Assembly: GCF_007997015.1 (NCBI RefSeq)
Contig: NZ_VOSM01000001.1
Location: 310,001-374,000 of the forward strand
DNA length: 64,000 bases
DNA from: Lujinxingia vulgaris
GTDB taxonomy: Bacteria; Myxococcota_A; Bradymonadia; Bradymonadales; Bradymonadaceae
Direction: 5' to 3'
The notes beneath the pieces were generated by a model. That model saw only the letters and a list, made by a program, of their open reading frames with translations. It did no database searches and was not told the origin of the DNA. Below, in pieces: positions 25,648 through 35,072 of this stretch (positions are counted from its first letter, which is position 1; every line of letters starts with the position of its first letter). The position numbers and the translations under genes were made by a program.

Positions 25648-26169
25648 TCAGTCCTTCGTCGCCGGCTCATCGGAGTCGTCGGAGTCGTCAGCAGCTGGCG
25701 AGGGGTGACGGTCGCGCTCAAATCGGTCGAGTTCGCGCAGCTCGTCGAGAAACTCGTCGATGTTATTAAACGCGCGGTAGACGCTGGCGAAGCGAATGTA
25801 GGCGACCGGGTCCAGATCGCGCAGCTCAGTTGTGATCGTTGAGCCGATCCAGTCGCTGGTGACCTCGCGGGCGCCCAGCTCGAGCATGCGTTCCTCGAAG
25901 CGGTCGACGACCTCCTCGATCTGGGCCACCGAGATGGGGCGTTTGCTGCAGGCCAGGCGAATGCCGCGCTGGATCTTCTGGCGGTCGTACTCCTCACGGG
26001 TCTCATCGCGTTTGACGACCTGCGGGAAGACCTCCTCGATCTGCTCATAGGTAGTGTAGCGCCGCTCGCACTGCAGGCACTCTCGCCGACGGCGAATCGC
26101 CGCGCCCCCGCGAGCCTGGCGGGAGTCCACAACGCGATCTTCGAGGTGGCCACAGAAGGGACAGCGCAT
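25648..26169 (-). CDS. nrdR: Transcriptional repressor NrdR
   Basis: 173 residues. N-terminal zinc ribbon with MRCPFCGH and RRRECLQCERRYTTYE, then an ATP-cone domain (VVKRDETREEYDRQKIQRGIRLACSKRPIS). NrdR senses ATP/dATP and represses ribonucleotide reductase genes at NrdR boxes. The C-terminal 20 residues are an acidic Asp/Ser tail beyond the usual end. The order (rpiB)-nrdR-ribD-ribE is common in deltaproteobacteria. Confidence 0.97.
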   Translation of the reverse strand: MRCPFCGHLEDRVVDSRQARGGAAIRRRRECLQCERRYTTYEQIEEVFPQVVKRDETREEYDRQKIQRGIRLACSKRPISVAQIEEVVDRFEERMLELGAREVTSDWIGSTITTELRDLDPVAYIRFASVYRAFNNIDEFLDELRELDRFERDRHPSPAADDSDDSDEPATKD

Positions 26170-26190
26170 AGCACGTCTGAGAAAAGAGGA

Positions 26191-26913
26191 TCAGGAGTCG
26201 GTGTCGCCGCGCGCTTCCAGCTCGCTGATGCGCGCCACGCGGCGGCGGTGGCGCCCGTCATCGCCCGGATCGAAGGGTGTGGTCAAGAAGGCTTCGATGC
26301 ACGCCTTTGCCATATCGGGGCCGGTCAGCCGCGCCCCCAGGCATAAGACGTTGGCGTTATTATGCTTGCGGGAGAGGGCGGCCTGCACCGGATTGGTCAC
26401 CAGCGCGGCGCGGATGCCGTCGATCTTGTTGGCAGCGATCGACATGCCCACGCCCGACCCGCAGATCAGGATCCCCAGCGTGGCCTCCCCGCGCGCGACC
26501 ACGCGGCCGACCCGCTCGGCGAAATCCGGATAGTCGACCGAGGCGCCATCGGAGGGGCCTAAGTCGCGCACCGACTTCTGCTGCGAGTGCAACCAGGCGC
26601 AGAGCTCGGCTTTGAAGTCCACGCCGGCATGGTCGGCGGCGATGGCCACATCGTCGACCTCCACCACCTCGCTCGGCTCGCCACGCAGGGGCTCGATCAG
26701 CGCCACAAGATCGCCGACGGTTTTCACCGACTCCAGCGCATCTTCGGGCAGCTCGCCCAGCCCGAAGACCTCTTCGACGCGCCAGACCAGGTTGACCACA
26801 TCCAGGCTGGTCACGCCCAGATCTTCGGCGAAGCGGTCGCTGGGGCCAATCTCTTTTGCGGGGATCTCGAAGACCTCTGAGATCACCTCGATCACACGCG
26901 CTAAGGTCGACAT
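26191..26913 (-). CDS. Acyl-carrier-protein/RpiB (LacAB) fusion
   Basis: 240 residues. Residues 1-78 look like an acyl carrier protein: FAEDLGVTSLDVVNLVWRVEEVFGL, with Ser36 in the phosphopantetheine position (TSLD instead of DSLD). Residues 87-225 are ribose-5-phosphate isomerase B: VAIAADHAGVDFK, VDYPDFAERV, GILICGSGVGMSIAANKIDGIRAAL with Cys151 in the catalytic position, and SRKHNNANVLCLGAR. RpiB interconverts ribose 5-phosphate and ribulose 5-phosphate. Fusion to a carrier protein is odd; nearby rpmF is often followed by fatty-acid genes including acpP. One uninterrupted frame covers both domains. Confidence 0.9.
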   Translation of the reverse strand: MSTLARVIEVISEVFEIPAKEIGPSDRFAEDLGVTSLDVVNLVWRVEEVFGLGELPEDALESVKTVGDLVALIEPLRGEPSEVVEVDDVAIAADHAGVDFKAELCAWLHSQQKSVRDLGPSDGASVDYPDFAERVGRVVARGEATLGILICGSGVGMSIAANKIDGIRAALVTNPVQAALSRKHNNANVLCLGARLTGPDMAKACIEAFLTTPFDPGDDGRHRRRVARISELEARGDTDS

Positions 26914-27169
26914 AAGTTTCCGGGCGTTACGACGCCATGAGCCAGCGTTGAGGCCATGTCTGCTGTATTGAGAGCACCCTGAGCTAAAGCAACGCCTGCG
27001 CGTTGCGCCTTGCTCACATCACTCTCAATCTCGCATCCAGCGGCGTCACCATTGCCTCATGGCGTTAAACGCAGCGCGCCGGTAAACCCGCCCCCGTTAA
27101 ACATTCGGGCGAGATCACCGGCGACAGCTGCTTCATCATCTTCAGGTCCGACCAGGTCGGCATGCGGGC

Positions 27170-27358
27170 TCAGTACTGCTCCCACACCTCAACGACCTGC
27201 TCTTCGCCGTAGAAGCCGCAGTCGGCGCAGGCGCGGTGCGAGCGCTTGGGCGCGTAGCACTGCGGGCAGCGCTGCAGCTTGATCGCGGTGAGCTTGTCGT
27301 GGTTCGCGCGACGCGAGCGCGTCTTGGCCTGGGACTTACGTTTCTTGGGCACAGCCAT
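27170..27358 (-). CDS. rpmF: 50S ribosomal protein L32
   Basis: 62 residues, starting MAVPKKRKSQAKTRSRRANH as L32 does, with a zinc-ribbon of four cysteines (CPQC...CADC). GAGGAGG stands seven bases before the ATG. The upstream partner is a DUF177 gene, as in most bacteria; plsX and fabH do not follow. Confidence 0.97.
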   Translation of the reverse strand: MAVPKKRKSQAKTRSRRANHDKLTAIKLQRCPQCYAPKRSHRACADCGFYGEEQVVEVWEQY

Positions 27359-27458
27359 GGTAGCCTCCTCTCATGCTTCTTGTCTGGCGCAGGCTCCCAG
27401 CCCTTGCCTTCATCAAAATTGCCTTAAAGCCACCGACATCTGTCGGGGCCGGGGTCAC

Positions 27459-28046
27459 TTATTCTTTGTCGTCGCTCTTGAGCTTGATCTCGCGCAACTT
27501 CGACCAGCGAAGATCGATGGAGTTGGCCTCATTGGCCTCCACCGTCTCTTCTCCCACATGCGCCTCGAAGGCCGCGTCACACGACGCTTTATCCTCCTCG
27601 GGGCACCGCGCAAAGGCGGGGAGCTCCAGAACTACGGCTTCTACGATGAGCGGGCGAAGGTCAATGATCTCTCCCTCGTAGAAGCTCACGTCGAGGTCGT
27701 CGGCACTTAGCACGATCTCTTCGCGATCGCCATAGGCCTCCTCCCACGAAGCGCGAGACATCAACACAAACTCCACCGAAGAGTCAAGCTCGAAGCGCCG
27801 CTCACGCATGCAACGGCCACACTCGTAGCTCAGCGCGCCCTCCACCTCGCCATGAAGACGCACGGTGGTCTCAATGAGCTGGGCGCTCAAGTCGACCTCA
27901 AAGGGGACGTCGTCGGCGGGGCGGTACCCGGTGGCTTCCAGGCCTTTGGCCAGCCACTCCAGCTCCTCAATCGGGGCTTCAAAACTAAGCTCGATCGGCT
28001 CGCCCTGAAAATCCAGGAGATCGAGCTCAAAATTGGCGCTGTTCAT
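27459..28046 (-). CDS. DUF177 (YceD-family) protein
   Basis: 195 residues; the family is almost always next to rpmF and in some organisms is tied to 23S rRNA processing. Visible: GEVEGALSYECGRCMRERRFELD with the CxxC pair, DLRPLIVEAVVLELPAFARC, and a second cysteine pair (CPEEDKASC). The C-terminus is acidic. ATG has GAGG eight bases upstream. Probably co-transcribed with rpmF after a gap of 100 bases. Confidence 0.9.
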   Translation of the reverse strand: MNSANFELDLLDFQGEPIELSFEAPIEELEWLAKGLEATGYRPADDVPFEVDLSAQLIETTVRLHGEVEGALSYECGRCMRERRFELDSSVEFVLMSRASWEEAYGDREEIVLSADDLDVSFYEGEIIDLRPLIVEAVVLELPAFARCPEEDKASCDAAFEAHVGEETVEANEANSIDLRWSKLREIKLKSDDKE

Positions 28047-28235
28047 CGGGTGCCTCGGATGGTCTCAGGTGATGATCGATCGTGCGTTGCCCGCGGGCGC
28101 TGCGCGAAGGGCGGACCTTGTACCGATGGTGTGCACCGGCGTCAACGCGCTTGCTCTAACGGGCGATGATGACGCACCATTTCGCCCGAAGGTGCCGCCT
28201 GTTGCGATGATGTTCCAACTTGAAGGAGAAGACCC

Positions 28236-28706
28236 ATGGTCGAACACGCCTCGTCACGATGGCGCGTGACCTCCGCGCTTATGATGCTTTTTTTTGGGGC
28301 GGTGCTGGTGGTGGGATGCGCCGCGCCGCGCGCCTCGGTGCGGGATGTGGAGTTTCGCTCGCTGAACTTAAGCGGGCTGAACTTCGGGCTGATCTTCGAT
28401 CTTGCCAACCCCAACGAGTACGCGCTTCCGCTTCGGGAGGTGGACTGGCGCGTCGATCTTTTCTCGGCCTACCTGGCCAGTGGCTCCGCGCGCCCCGATC
28501 AGACGATTCCGGCCAGAGGCAGCGCCCGGGTCGATGTGCCGGTGTCGGTGCGCTTTGCCGAGGCGCAGCAGAGCGCCTCGCGCATCATTCGCGAGCCTGT
28601 GATCCCCTGGCAGGTCTCCGGGGCATGCCATTTTGAGACGCCGATCGGCAGCATCCCGGTGAGCTTCAGCGACGCCGGGCAGTGGGACAATCCGCTGGTG
28701 CGCTGA
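28236..28706 (+). CDS. LEA type 2 family lipoprotein
   Basis: 156 residues; signal peptide with lipobox LVVGC, then a single LEA-2/WHy beta-sandwich: VEFRSLNLSGLNFGLIFDLANPNEYALPLREVDWRVDL, SGSARPDQTIPARGSARVDVPVSVRF, GACHFETPIGSIPVSF. Water-stress/hypersensitive-response domain proteins of this type are found on bacterial outer membranes, with no set function. AAGGAG precedes the ATG. Divergent from the DUF177 gene across about 190 bases. Confidence 0.85.
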   Translation: MVEHASSRWRVTSALMMLFFGAVLVVGCAAPRASVRDVEFRSLNLSGLNFGLIFDLANPNEYALPLREVDWRVDLFSAYLASGSARPDQTIPARGSARVDVPVSVRFAEAQQSASRIIREPVIPWQVSGACHFETPIGSIPVSFSDAGQWDNPLVR

Positions 28707-28744
28707 GCCTTATTCTCAAGTCTATAAAAAGAAGGGAGCGATCC

Positions 28745-29905
28745 TCAGAGCACGCCCTCGTCGCGCAACTTCCTCAGCTCTTCCTGGAGGCGGTGGGTGG
28801 CGAAGTCGACCCGGCGCATGCGATCGGCGTATTCGGGGTGACGCCCGGCGAAGAAGGCGTGGGCGTTGAGGTAGACGAGGTAGCCGGCCATCGCCACCTG
28901 GCCGCGGGCGGCGTGGGCGTGAAGCGTCTCGATGGTGTCGTGGGTGTTTTTAAAGGCGCGCTCGGCCAGAGCTTCGGCAAGCGCCACGGCGTCTTCGCTC
29001 AAGAGGTCTGCGGCCTCACCCCAGCGCTCGCCACGCCAGTCGCGGCGTTTGCGATCAAAGCGCTGGCGGGTGGCCTCGTCGCGCCAGCGGCAGCTCGCGT
29101 CGTAAAGTGGCGCGTAGAAGTCGGGGGTGCGGTGCACGATGTCGGCGTAGAAGGCGTAGAAGTCGCTCAGCTCCTCATCGAGCGCGTCGCGAAGCTGGCG
29201 CACCCGGCGCATCTTCCACCACTGCTCCAGGCGTCGGCCGAGGTCGCCGCTGACAAAGGCGCCGAGCACGGCCGCGGCGTCGAGGTTGCCGATGCGGTCG
29301 ACGTCGAAGATCGCCGATCCCCGCTCCGATAGACCCAGCGCGGCACCCCAATTGCCGCCGCTTCGGGTATCCCCGCGCAGCGCCCGCCGCTGGCGGGCCT
29401 CCTGTGGCGAGGGCACGCCGCTGCCGGCGCGGCGCAGCACCGGCAGGTTGTCGTCTTCCGCTGCATCGCCAGCCGGCGTGGCATCGACCTCCAGCAGCCG
29501 GCGATCCTCATAGCTCAGCGCCGGCAGCTGGCGCCGGCTCCCCACTTCGCGATGTTCTGAGAAAAACTCGCCAATGGCCTCCAGGCTGTCTTCTAAAAAC
29601 GCGTCGTAGCTGCCGTGGCCGGCCACCAGATCTTCCAGCCGCGACCACGCCCCGAAGATCGCGTCTTCGGTGGAGGGCAACAGGTTGTGGTGGTGCATCA
29701 GCTCCAGCGCCCAGCTCGACGCGCCGAGATCCCAGTACACATCAAAGATCGACACCCGGGTGTTGCCCACCGGCCGCGAGACGCGCAGCGCCTGGCGCAG
29801 CTTGGCGCGCTCAATGGCGCGGCGGCGCTGGCGAGCGGCCTGGGTGACCCCGCCGCCGGCCAGCAGCACCAGCGTGGTCAGTATGGCCAGGGTGATCGGT
29901 TCCAT
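28745..29905 (-). CDS. Membrane-anchored protein, unknown function
   Basis: 386 residues. One N-terminal helix (about 4-24), then a basic stretch (RQRRRAIERAKLRQALR) and a soluble domain rich in Trp, Tyr and Arg (YWDLGASSWALELMHHHNLL, FYAFYADIVHRTPDFYAPLYDASCRW). A polar loop splits it near 130-180. The C-terminal part (280-386) is helical. I do not recognise the family. Convergent with the LEA gene; single gene. Confidence 0.75.
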   Translation of the reverse strand: MEPITLAILTTLVLLAGGGVTQAARQRRRAIERAKLRQALRVSRPVGNTRVSIFDVYWDLGASSWALELMHHHNLLPSTEDAIFGAWSRLEDLVAGHGSYDAFLEDSLEAIGEFFSEHREVGSRRQLPALSYEDRRLLEVDATPAGDAAEDDNLPVLRRAGSGVPSPQEARQRRALRGDTRSGGNWGAALGLSERGSAIFDVDRIGNLDAAAVLGAFVSGDLGRRLEQWWKMRRVRQLRDALDEELSDFYAFYADIVHRTPDFYAPLYDASCRWRDEATRQRFDRKRRDWRGERWGEAADLLSEDAVALAEALAERAFKNTHDTIETLHAHAARGQVAMAGYLVYLNAHAFFAGRHPEYADRMRRVDFATHRLQEELRKLRDEGVL

Positions 29906-30394
29906 GATGTCCTAAGCGTGCAGAAGGGCGAATCGATGCATGCATCCCTACAAAACCCCGGATCGAAGGCGCGCGATGATGTCACCGGCGTTGCGGCGCT
30001 GTCAAAACGCCGCTCGGAGCAGGGCAATCGCAAAGTCCCACGAGGTTTTTTTATGGAGAACCCACCCAATCCGTAGGGAGGGGTCTTGTGCCCCTCCGGA
30101 ACTCCCAAGGCGGGGACCCATAAGGGCTCCCCCTACGGTGGCGGGTGGTGGGGACCCACTTTGCGATTGCCCTGCCGCTCGGAGCGCCGTGGGTTGACGC
30201 GCCGGCGGTGCGGCACCATCATCCTCGCCACTCTGCACCTTGCGAGGTCTTCGGGCGCGGTCCGCTCGCGGGTGCACATCCAGAGTATGTCGTCGATGGT
30301 GAGGCGCCTCGGGGAGTTCGGGGCCGGCAGGTGATCAGCAGTGCGAGCAGTCGGGAAGTCTCAGAGCGCGGCGGCGCATCCAGGGTGGGAGCGC
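29906..30394. other. Intergenic stretch holding a MITE-like element
   Basis: No convincing gene is visible in these 489 bases. The centre is the repeat element at 30011-30185; the remainder (30186-30394) is GC-rich leader sequence ahead of the M23 peptidase gene. Confidence 0.6.
30011..30185. mobile_element. MITE-like element with terminal inverted repeats
   Basis: Terminal inverted repeats gcagggcaatcgcaaagt (30019-30036) and its exact complement (30158-30175) enclose about 120 bases. The 10-base direct repeat cgctcggagc flanks them (30011-30020 and 30176-30185), like a target duplication. Inside are nested inverted repeats ccgtaggg/ccctacgg (30071-30078, 30131-30138) and ggagggg/cccctcc (30077-30083, 30091-30097). 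No transposase frame. Confidence 0.7.
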
Positions 30395-31387
30395 GTGGCA
30401 AAGCGCGGCCGCATCGTGGTGCTGCTCGTGCTGCTCGCGATTGTGGCCGGCTGCGCCACCTTTCGTTCGCCATCGCCGGTCTGCCTGGCCGGCGCTCAGC
30501 TCGACAAAAGCGGCATCTGCCGCAACCAGGTCACGCCCCAGCATAAGATCCCCTTTCGCGAAGGTTATAGCGCCGAGGTCACCCAGGGCTTTCATGGCTA
30601 CACCAGCCATAAAGAAGATCTGGCCTTCGCGGTGGACTTCGCCTGCGAGGAGGGCACGCCCGTGGTGGCGTCTCGCGATGGGGTGGTCTGGTCGACACGC
30701 GGCGACTCCAACGTGGGGTGCTCCGATCCGGAGTGTGTGGAGGAGGCCAACTACGTGGTGCTCGACCACGGCGACGGCACCTACACCTCCTACTACCACC
30801 TGCAGCATTTCGGGGCGCTGGTGCAGCCCGGTGAGCAGGTCTGCGCCGGGCAGCTCGTGGGGCTCTGTGGCAACACGGGCTTCTCCAGCGGCTCACACCT
30901 GCATTTTGCCCAGAGCAACCTGGCGGGCGTAACGCTGCCGGTGCGCTTTGAGGAGGCGCGCCGGGCGGGCTACGCCTTTCCGCTGCCGCGGGCGACCTAT
31001 GCCTCGCGCAACGCGCTCTCGTTGACCTGCGACGACACCGATTACTCCACGCTTCCGCGTGATGCGTTTGCCCACCAGGGCATCTTTTTAGAAAAGCGCC
31101 TTCCCACGGTGCTGGAGCTCGGCCAGGGCCTGGCCGGCCAGCGCATCGAAGGGGAGTACCGGGGGCGTTTTCCCAACATCACCATTCACCGCCGCGCGGT
31201 GGGCTCGGATCAGTGGGAGGAGACGTGTGTGCCGGTCGATGAGCGCGGGCGTTTTGATGCGCTGCTCCCCTGGGCTCCCGGGGAATTTGGAGCAGGCTAC
31301 TACTTCTTCATGATCACCGGCAGCGACGCCGAGTGCGGCTCACCGGGCTGGGCCTGGTCCTACCGCGTGCGCGTCGACCGGCCCTGA
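30395..31387 (+). CDS. M23-family metallopeptidase lipoprotein
   Basis: About 330 residues from GTG 30395 (GGGAG just upstream), with signal peptide and lipobox AIVAGC; a GTG at 30341 would add 18 residues. The LytM/M23 core is present: SHKEDLAFAVDFACEEGTPVVASRDGVVW, NYVVLDHGDGTYTSYYHLQ, GEQVCAGQLVGLCGNTGFSSGSHLHF. The zinc ligands H..., D... and HxH appear intact, so peptidoglycan endopeptidase activity is plausible. Extra cysteine pairs suggest disulphides. The C-terminal 110 residues form a beta-rich domain of unknown role. Confidence 0.85.
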   Translation: MAKRGRIVVLLVLLAIVAGCATFRSPSPVCLAGAQLDKSGICRNQVTPQHKIPFREGYSAEVTQGFHGYTSHKEDLAFAVDFACEEGTPVVASRDGVVWSTRGDSNVGCSDPECVEEANYVVLDHGDGTYTSYYHLQHFGALVQPGEQVCAGQLVGLCGNTGFSSGSHLHFAQSNLAGVTLPVRFEEARRAGYAFPLPRATYASRNALSLTCDDTDYSTLPRDAFAHQGIFLEKRLPTVLELGQGLAGQRIEGEYRGRFPNITIHRRAVGSDQWEETCVPVDERGRFDALLPWAPGEFGAGYYFFMITGSDAECGSPGWAWSYRVRVDRP

Positions 31388-31434
31388 TCTTTGTTGAACC
31401 TCCCTCGTCGGCGCGCCTGCGCTCAAGGAAAGCG

Positions 31435-32154
31435 ATGTCTGCTCTGAACAACGTCCACTCTCTGATGGTCTCGATGATGCGCGCGGGACGAGGCCTTTTT
31501 GTGACCTCGCATAACCGCGAGAACCCGCCGCGCCCCGCCAAAACGCTGGAGCTCTACGAGTATGAGGGCTGCCCCTACTGCCGAAAGGTGCGCGAGGCGA
31601 TGAGCGAGCTCGATCTTGAGTTCATCAACCGCACCAGCGCAAAAGGCGATGAGGTCAAACGCGCTCGCGCCCTTGAACTCAGCGGCAAGATGCAGTTTCC
31701 GATGCTGGTGGACCCCAACACCGACACGGTGCTCCTGGAGTCGGAGGCGATCATTGCCTACCTGCACGAGCATTACGGCGATGGGCGCGGACTTCTCGAC
31801 ATTGTGACGAGCATGCCGAGCACGGTGGCCGGCTCCATGGCCACGATGCTGCGCCCGAAGGGGCTCCGCGTACGCCCGGGCTTTGAAACCCGCGCGCAAC
31901 CGGCATCAACGCTCGTTCTCTACAACTTTGAGGCCTCGCCATTTTGCCGAAAGGTGCGCGAGGCCCTCAACGAGCTCAACCTCGACTACCACGTCAAAAA
32001 CGTCGCCAAAGGCTCCGCGCGCCGCCCCGAGTTTCGCGAGCTGGCGGGGCGAGTGATGGTGCCCTACCTCATCGATCCCAACCACGATGTGGCGATGTTC
32101 GAGTCCGACGATATCGTCGCTTACCTCTACAAAACCTATGGCGCCGACGCCTGA
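31435..32154 (+). CDS. Tandem glutathione S-transferase N-terminal domain protein
   Basis: 239 residues built from two thioredoxin-fold (GST-N/glutaredoxin) domains. The first (about 35-110) has YEYEGCPYCRKVREAMSELDLEF and MLVDPNTDTVLLESEAIIAYL; the second (about 160-238) has YNFEASPFCRKVREALNELNLDY and YLIDPNHDVAMFESDDIVAYL. The first keeps a CPYC redox pair, the second only SPFC. There is no GST C-terminal domain. AAGGAA precedes ATG 31435. Comparable two-domain proteins occur in cyanobacteria and plastids; the substrate is unknown. Confidence 0.85.
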   Translation: MSALNNVHSLMVSMMRAGRGLFVTSHNRENPPRPAKTLELYEYEGCPYCRKVREAMSELDLEFINRTSAKGDEVKRARALELSGKMQFPMLVDPNTDTVLLESEAIIAYLHEHYGDGRGLLDIVTSMPSTVAGSMATMLRPKGLRVRPGFETRAQPASTLVLYNFEASPFCRKVREALNELNLDYHVKNVAKGSARRPEFRELAGRVMVPYLIDPNHDVAMFESDDIVAYLYKTYGADA

Positions 32155-32305
32155 GCGGGCGTAGGCCGGGGGGCCGGCGCTCCTTGCCCCCTCTTCGGGG
32201 CTGGGCTACACCTGCCCCGCAGCCCCCCGCGCCAGTGTGCGTGGGGCGCAACGATTGAGCTGTTCAGCTGGATTCAACCGCGACTTTTTCCAAACGAGCC
32301 CGAGC

Positions 32306-34894
32306 ATGTCCGATTTTCGTCCCGATCAGATCGAGCCCAAGTGGCAGGCCTTCTGGCAGAAGAACAAGACTTTCAAGGTCGAAGAAGATCTCAGCAAACC
32401 CTCCTTCTTCGTGCTCGATATGTTCCCTTACCCCTCGGGCTCCGGGCTGCACGTGGGACACGTCGAGGGCTACACGGCTACCGACATCATGGCGCGCTTT
32501 AAGCGCGCGCGGGGCTTTGATGTGCTGCACCCGATGGGTTGGGATGCGTTTGGTCTTCCGGCCGAGCAACACGCCATCAACACCGGCACCCACCCGCGGG
32601 ACACCACGGTCAAGAACATCGAGACTTTTAAGGGGCAGCTCCAGGCGCTGGGCTTTGCCTACGACTGGGATCGGGAGATCAACACCACCGACCCGGACTA
32701 TTACCGCTGGACGCAGTGGATCTTCCTCAAACTCTATGAGCAGGGGCTGGCGTACATCGCCGAAGTTCCCGTGAACTGGTGCCCGGCCCTGGGCACCGTT
32801 CTGGCCAACGAAGAAGTTATCGACGGTCGCAGCGAGCGCGGCGGCCACCCGGTGATTCGCAAGCCGATGCGTCAGTGGATGCTCAAGATCACGGCCTACG
32901 CCGAGCGCCTGCTCGAAGATCTGGAGATCATCGACTGGCCCGAGCACCTCAAAGATATGCAGCGCAACTGGATCGGGCGCTCCCAGGGGGCGGAGGTCGA
33001 CTTCAAGGTCGACGCCGGCTCGGCCAAGGGGCTCGACGCCAACATCCGCGTCTTCACCACGCGCCCCGACACCCTCTTCGGCGCCACCTACATGGTGCTC
33101 GCCCCGGAGCATCCCCTGGTGGATGACCTGGCCAGCGAGGCGCAGCGCGAGGCGGTCGACGCCTACCGCAAGGAAGCCGCGACCAAGAGCGAGCTGCAGC
33201 GCACCGAGCTTCAGAAAGAGAAGAGCGGCGTGTTCACCGGCGCCTACGCCATCAACCCGGTCAACGGCGCGCGTATCCCGATCTGGATCGCCGATTACGT
33301 GCTCTACGGCTATGGCACCGGCGCGATCATGGCCGTGCCCGGCCACGATGAGCGCGACTGGGAGTTCGCAAAAACTCACGGCCTGGCGATTGTGGAGGTG
33401 ATCTCCGGCGGTGACGTCCGCGAAGCGGCGCATACCGGCGACGGCGAGCTTGTGAACTCGGACTTCTTGAGCGGCATGAAGGTCAAGGAGGCCAAGAAGA
33501 GCATCATCGCCTGGCTGGAGGAGCGCGGGCTGGGGCAGGGGACCATCAACTACAAACTTCGCGACTGGCTCTTTAGCCGCCAGCGCTACTGGGGTGAGCC
33601 CTTCCCGATTTTGCATCGCGAAGATGGCGAGATCGTGACGCTGCCGGAAGAGCAGCTGCCGCTGACCCTTCCCGATGTGGAGCGCTACCAGCCCAGCGGC
33701 ACCGGTGAGTCGCCGCTGGCGACCATCGAGGACTGGGTCAACACCGTCGATCCGCGCGACGGCACCCCCGCGCGCCGCGAGACGAACACGATGCCGCAGT
33801 GGGCCGGCTCCTGCTGGTACTACCTGCGCTACATCGACCCTAAAAACGACGAAGCGCCGGTCGATCCCGAGAAAGAAAAGCGCTGGATGCCCGTCGACCT
33901 TTACGTCGGTGGCGCGGAGCACGCGGTGCTGCACCTCTTGTACGCGCGCTTCTGGCACAAGGTGCTCTACGATATCGGCGTCGTCTCCACCAAAGAGCCC
34001 TTCCAGCGGGTGGTCAACCAGGGGATGATCCTGGGCGTGACCTACCAGTACTTCAAAACCCCCGCTGGCGAGCCGGTGAGCTTTAAAGAGGTGGGCGATC
34101 GCCAGGATCTCTCGCCGGCCACCATCCCGGCCGACAAAGTGGTCTGGAAGAACGACGTTCCTTTCCACCCCGAGCACGGCGTGGAGCTTGAGGAGATCGT
34201 CGAGAAGATGTCGAAGTCGCGCGGCAACGTCGTCAACCCCGACGACGTGATTGCCGAGTACGGCGCCGACAGCCTGCGTCTCTACGAGATGTTCATGGGA
34301 CCGCTGGAGCAGACCAAACCCTGGAACTCCCGCGGCGTGAGCGGCGTGCACCGCTTCCTCTCGCGCATCTGGCGTCTGATTGCTGGCGACGAAGGTTTGA
34401 GCGCGACGATGGTCGACGAGGACCCGACCGATGAGACCTTGCGCCAGCTGCACCGCACCATCAAAAAGGTCACCGAAGACACCGAGGAGCTGCGCTACAA
34501 CACCGCGATCGCCGCGATGATGGAGTACGTGAATTTCCTCTATAAGCTCGACACGGTGCCGAAGAGCGCGGTCGCCCCGCTCGTGCAGATGCTCGCGCCT
34601 TACGCGCCGCATACCGCCGAGGAGCTCTGGGAGCGCCTGGGGAATGAGCCTTCGGTGATCAACGCGCCCTGGCCGGCGTTTGAAGAGAAGTGGCTTGAGG
34701 ACGACTCCTACGAGCTTGCCGTCCAGGTGATGGGCAAGCTGCGCGGGGAGATCACGGTGCCCAAAGACGCCGACGAGGAGGCCGTGGTGAAACTCGCCCG
34801 CGCCAACCCGAAGGTCGAGGAGCATTTAGCGGGCAAGACCATTCGGCGCGTGATCTTTGTGCCGGGGCGGATTCTCAATTTTGTGGCGAATTGA
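32306..34894 (+). CDS. leuS: Leucyl-tRNA synthetase
   Basis: 862 residues, full-length class Ia enzyme. [20 protein letters not shown] (HIGH region) lies near 40-60, [16 protein letters not shown] follows, the editing domain lies about 225-420 ([40 protein letters not shown]), [14 protein letters not shown] near 500, and the KMSKS loop is in [18 protein letters not shown] near 635. ATG 32306 gives the conventional N-terminus [17 protein letters not shown]. Followed by a strong terminator. Confidence 0.98.
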   Translation: MSDFRPDQIEPKWQAFWQKNKTFKVEEDLSKPSFFVLDMFPYPSGSGLHVGHVEGYTATDIMARFKRARGFDVLHPMGWDAFGLPAEQHAINTGTHPRDTTVKNIETFKGQLQALGFAYDWDREINTTDPDYYRWTQWIFLKLYEQGLAYIAEVPVNWCPALGTVLANEEVIDGRSERGGHPVIRKPMRQWMLKITAYAERLLEDLEIIDWPEHLKDMQRNWIGRSQGAEVDFKVDAGSAKGLDANIRVFTTRPDTLFGATYMVLAPEHPLVDDLASEAQREAVDAYRKEAATKSELQRTELQKEKSGVFTGAYAINPVNGARIPIWIADYVLYGYGTGAIMAVPGHDERDWEFAKTHGLAIVEVISGGDVREAAHTGDGELVNSDFLSGMKVKEAKKSIIAWLEERGLGQGTINYKLRDWLFSRQRYWGEPFPILHREDGEIVTLPEEQLPLTLPDVERYQPSGTGESPLATIEDWVNTVDPRDGTPARRETNTMPQWAGSCWYYLRYIDPKNDEAPVDPEKEKRWMPVDLYVGGAEHAVLHLLYARFWHKVLYDIGVVSTKEPFQRVVNQGMILGVTYQYFKTPAGEPVSFKEVGDRQDLSPATIPADKVVWKNDVPFHPEHGVELEEIVEKMSKSRGNVVNPDDVIAEYGADSLRLYEMFMGPLEQTKPWNSRGVSGVHRFLSRIWRLIAGDEGLSATMVDEDPTDETLRQLHRTIKKVTEDTEELRYNTAIAAMMEYVNFLYKLDTVPKSAVAPLVQMLAPYAPHTAEELWERLGNEPSVINAPWPAFEEKWLEDDSYELAVQVMGKLRGEITVPKDADEEAVVKLARANPKVEEHLAGKTIRRVIFVPGRILNFVAN

Positions 34895-35001
34895 GGCCTT
34901 CGGTGCAGGCGGCCGGGAACGTGTAAAGGGCGTCTGACGACCTTCGTGACGAGCGCGCAACGAAGGTCGAAACGAAAGTTCAACGAAGCCAGAATATGAA
35001 C

Positions 35002-35039
35002 AAAAAACGCCGGCGGCCGAGAGGTCGCCGGCGTTTTTT
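35002..35039 (+). terminator. leuS terminator, copy 1
   Basis: Stem cgccggcg/cgccggcg with a 10-nt loop (gccgagaggt), six A before and six T after. Together with about 20 bases upstream (caacgaagccaga..atgaa) it is duplicated at 36.7 kb. Confidence 0.9.
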
Positions 35040-35072
35040 GTGTGGCGCTTGTGATGGGAGGGTGGGCGAGCA

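Noticed and set aside
26170-28235. FMN riboswitch for the rib genes
   Set aside because: The conserved RFN-element blocks are not visible upstream of ribD, nrdR or the fusion gene.
32264-34825. Long open frame on the minus strand opposite leuS
   Set aside because: It mirrors the codon bias of leuS, has no family features, and leuS is complete with all motifs.
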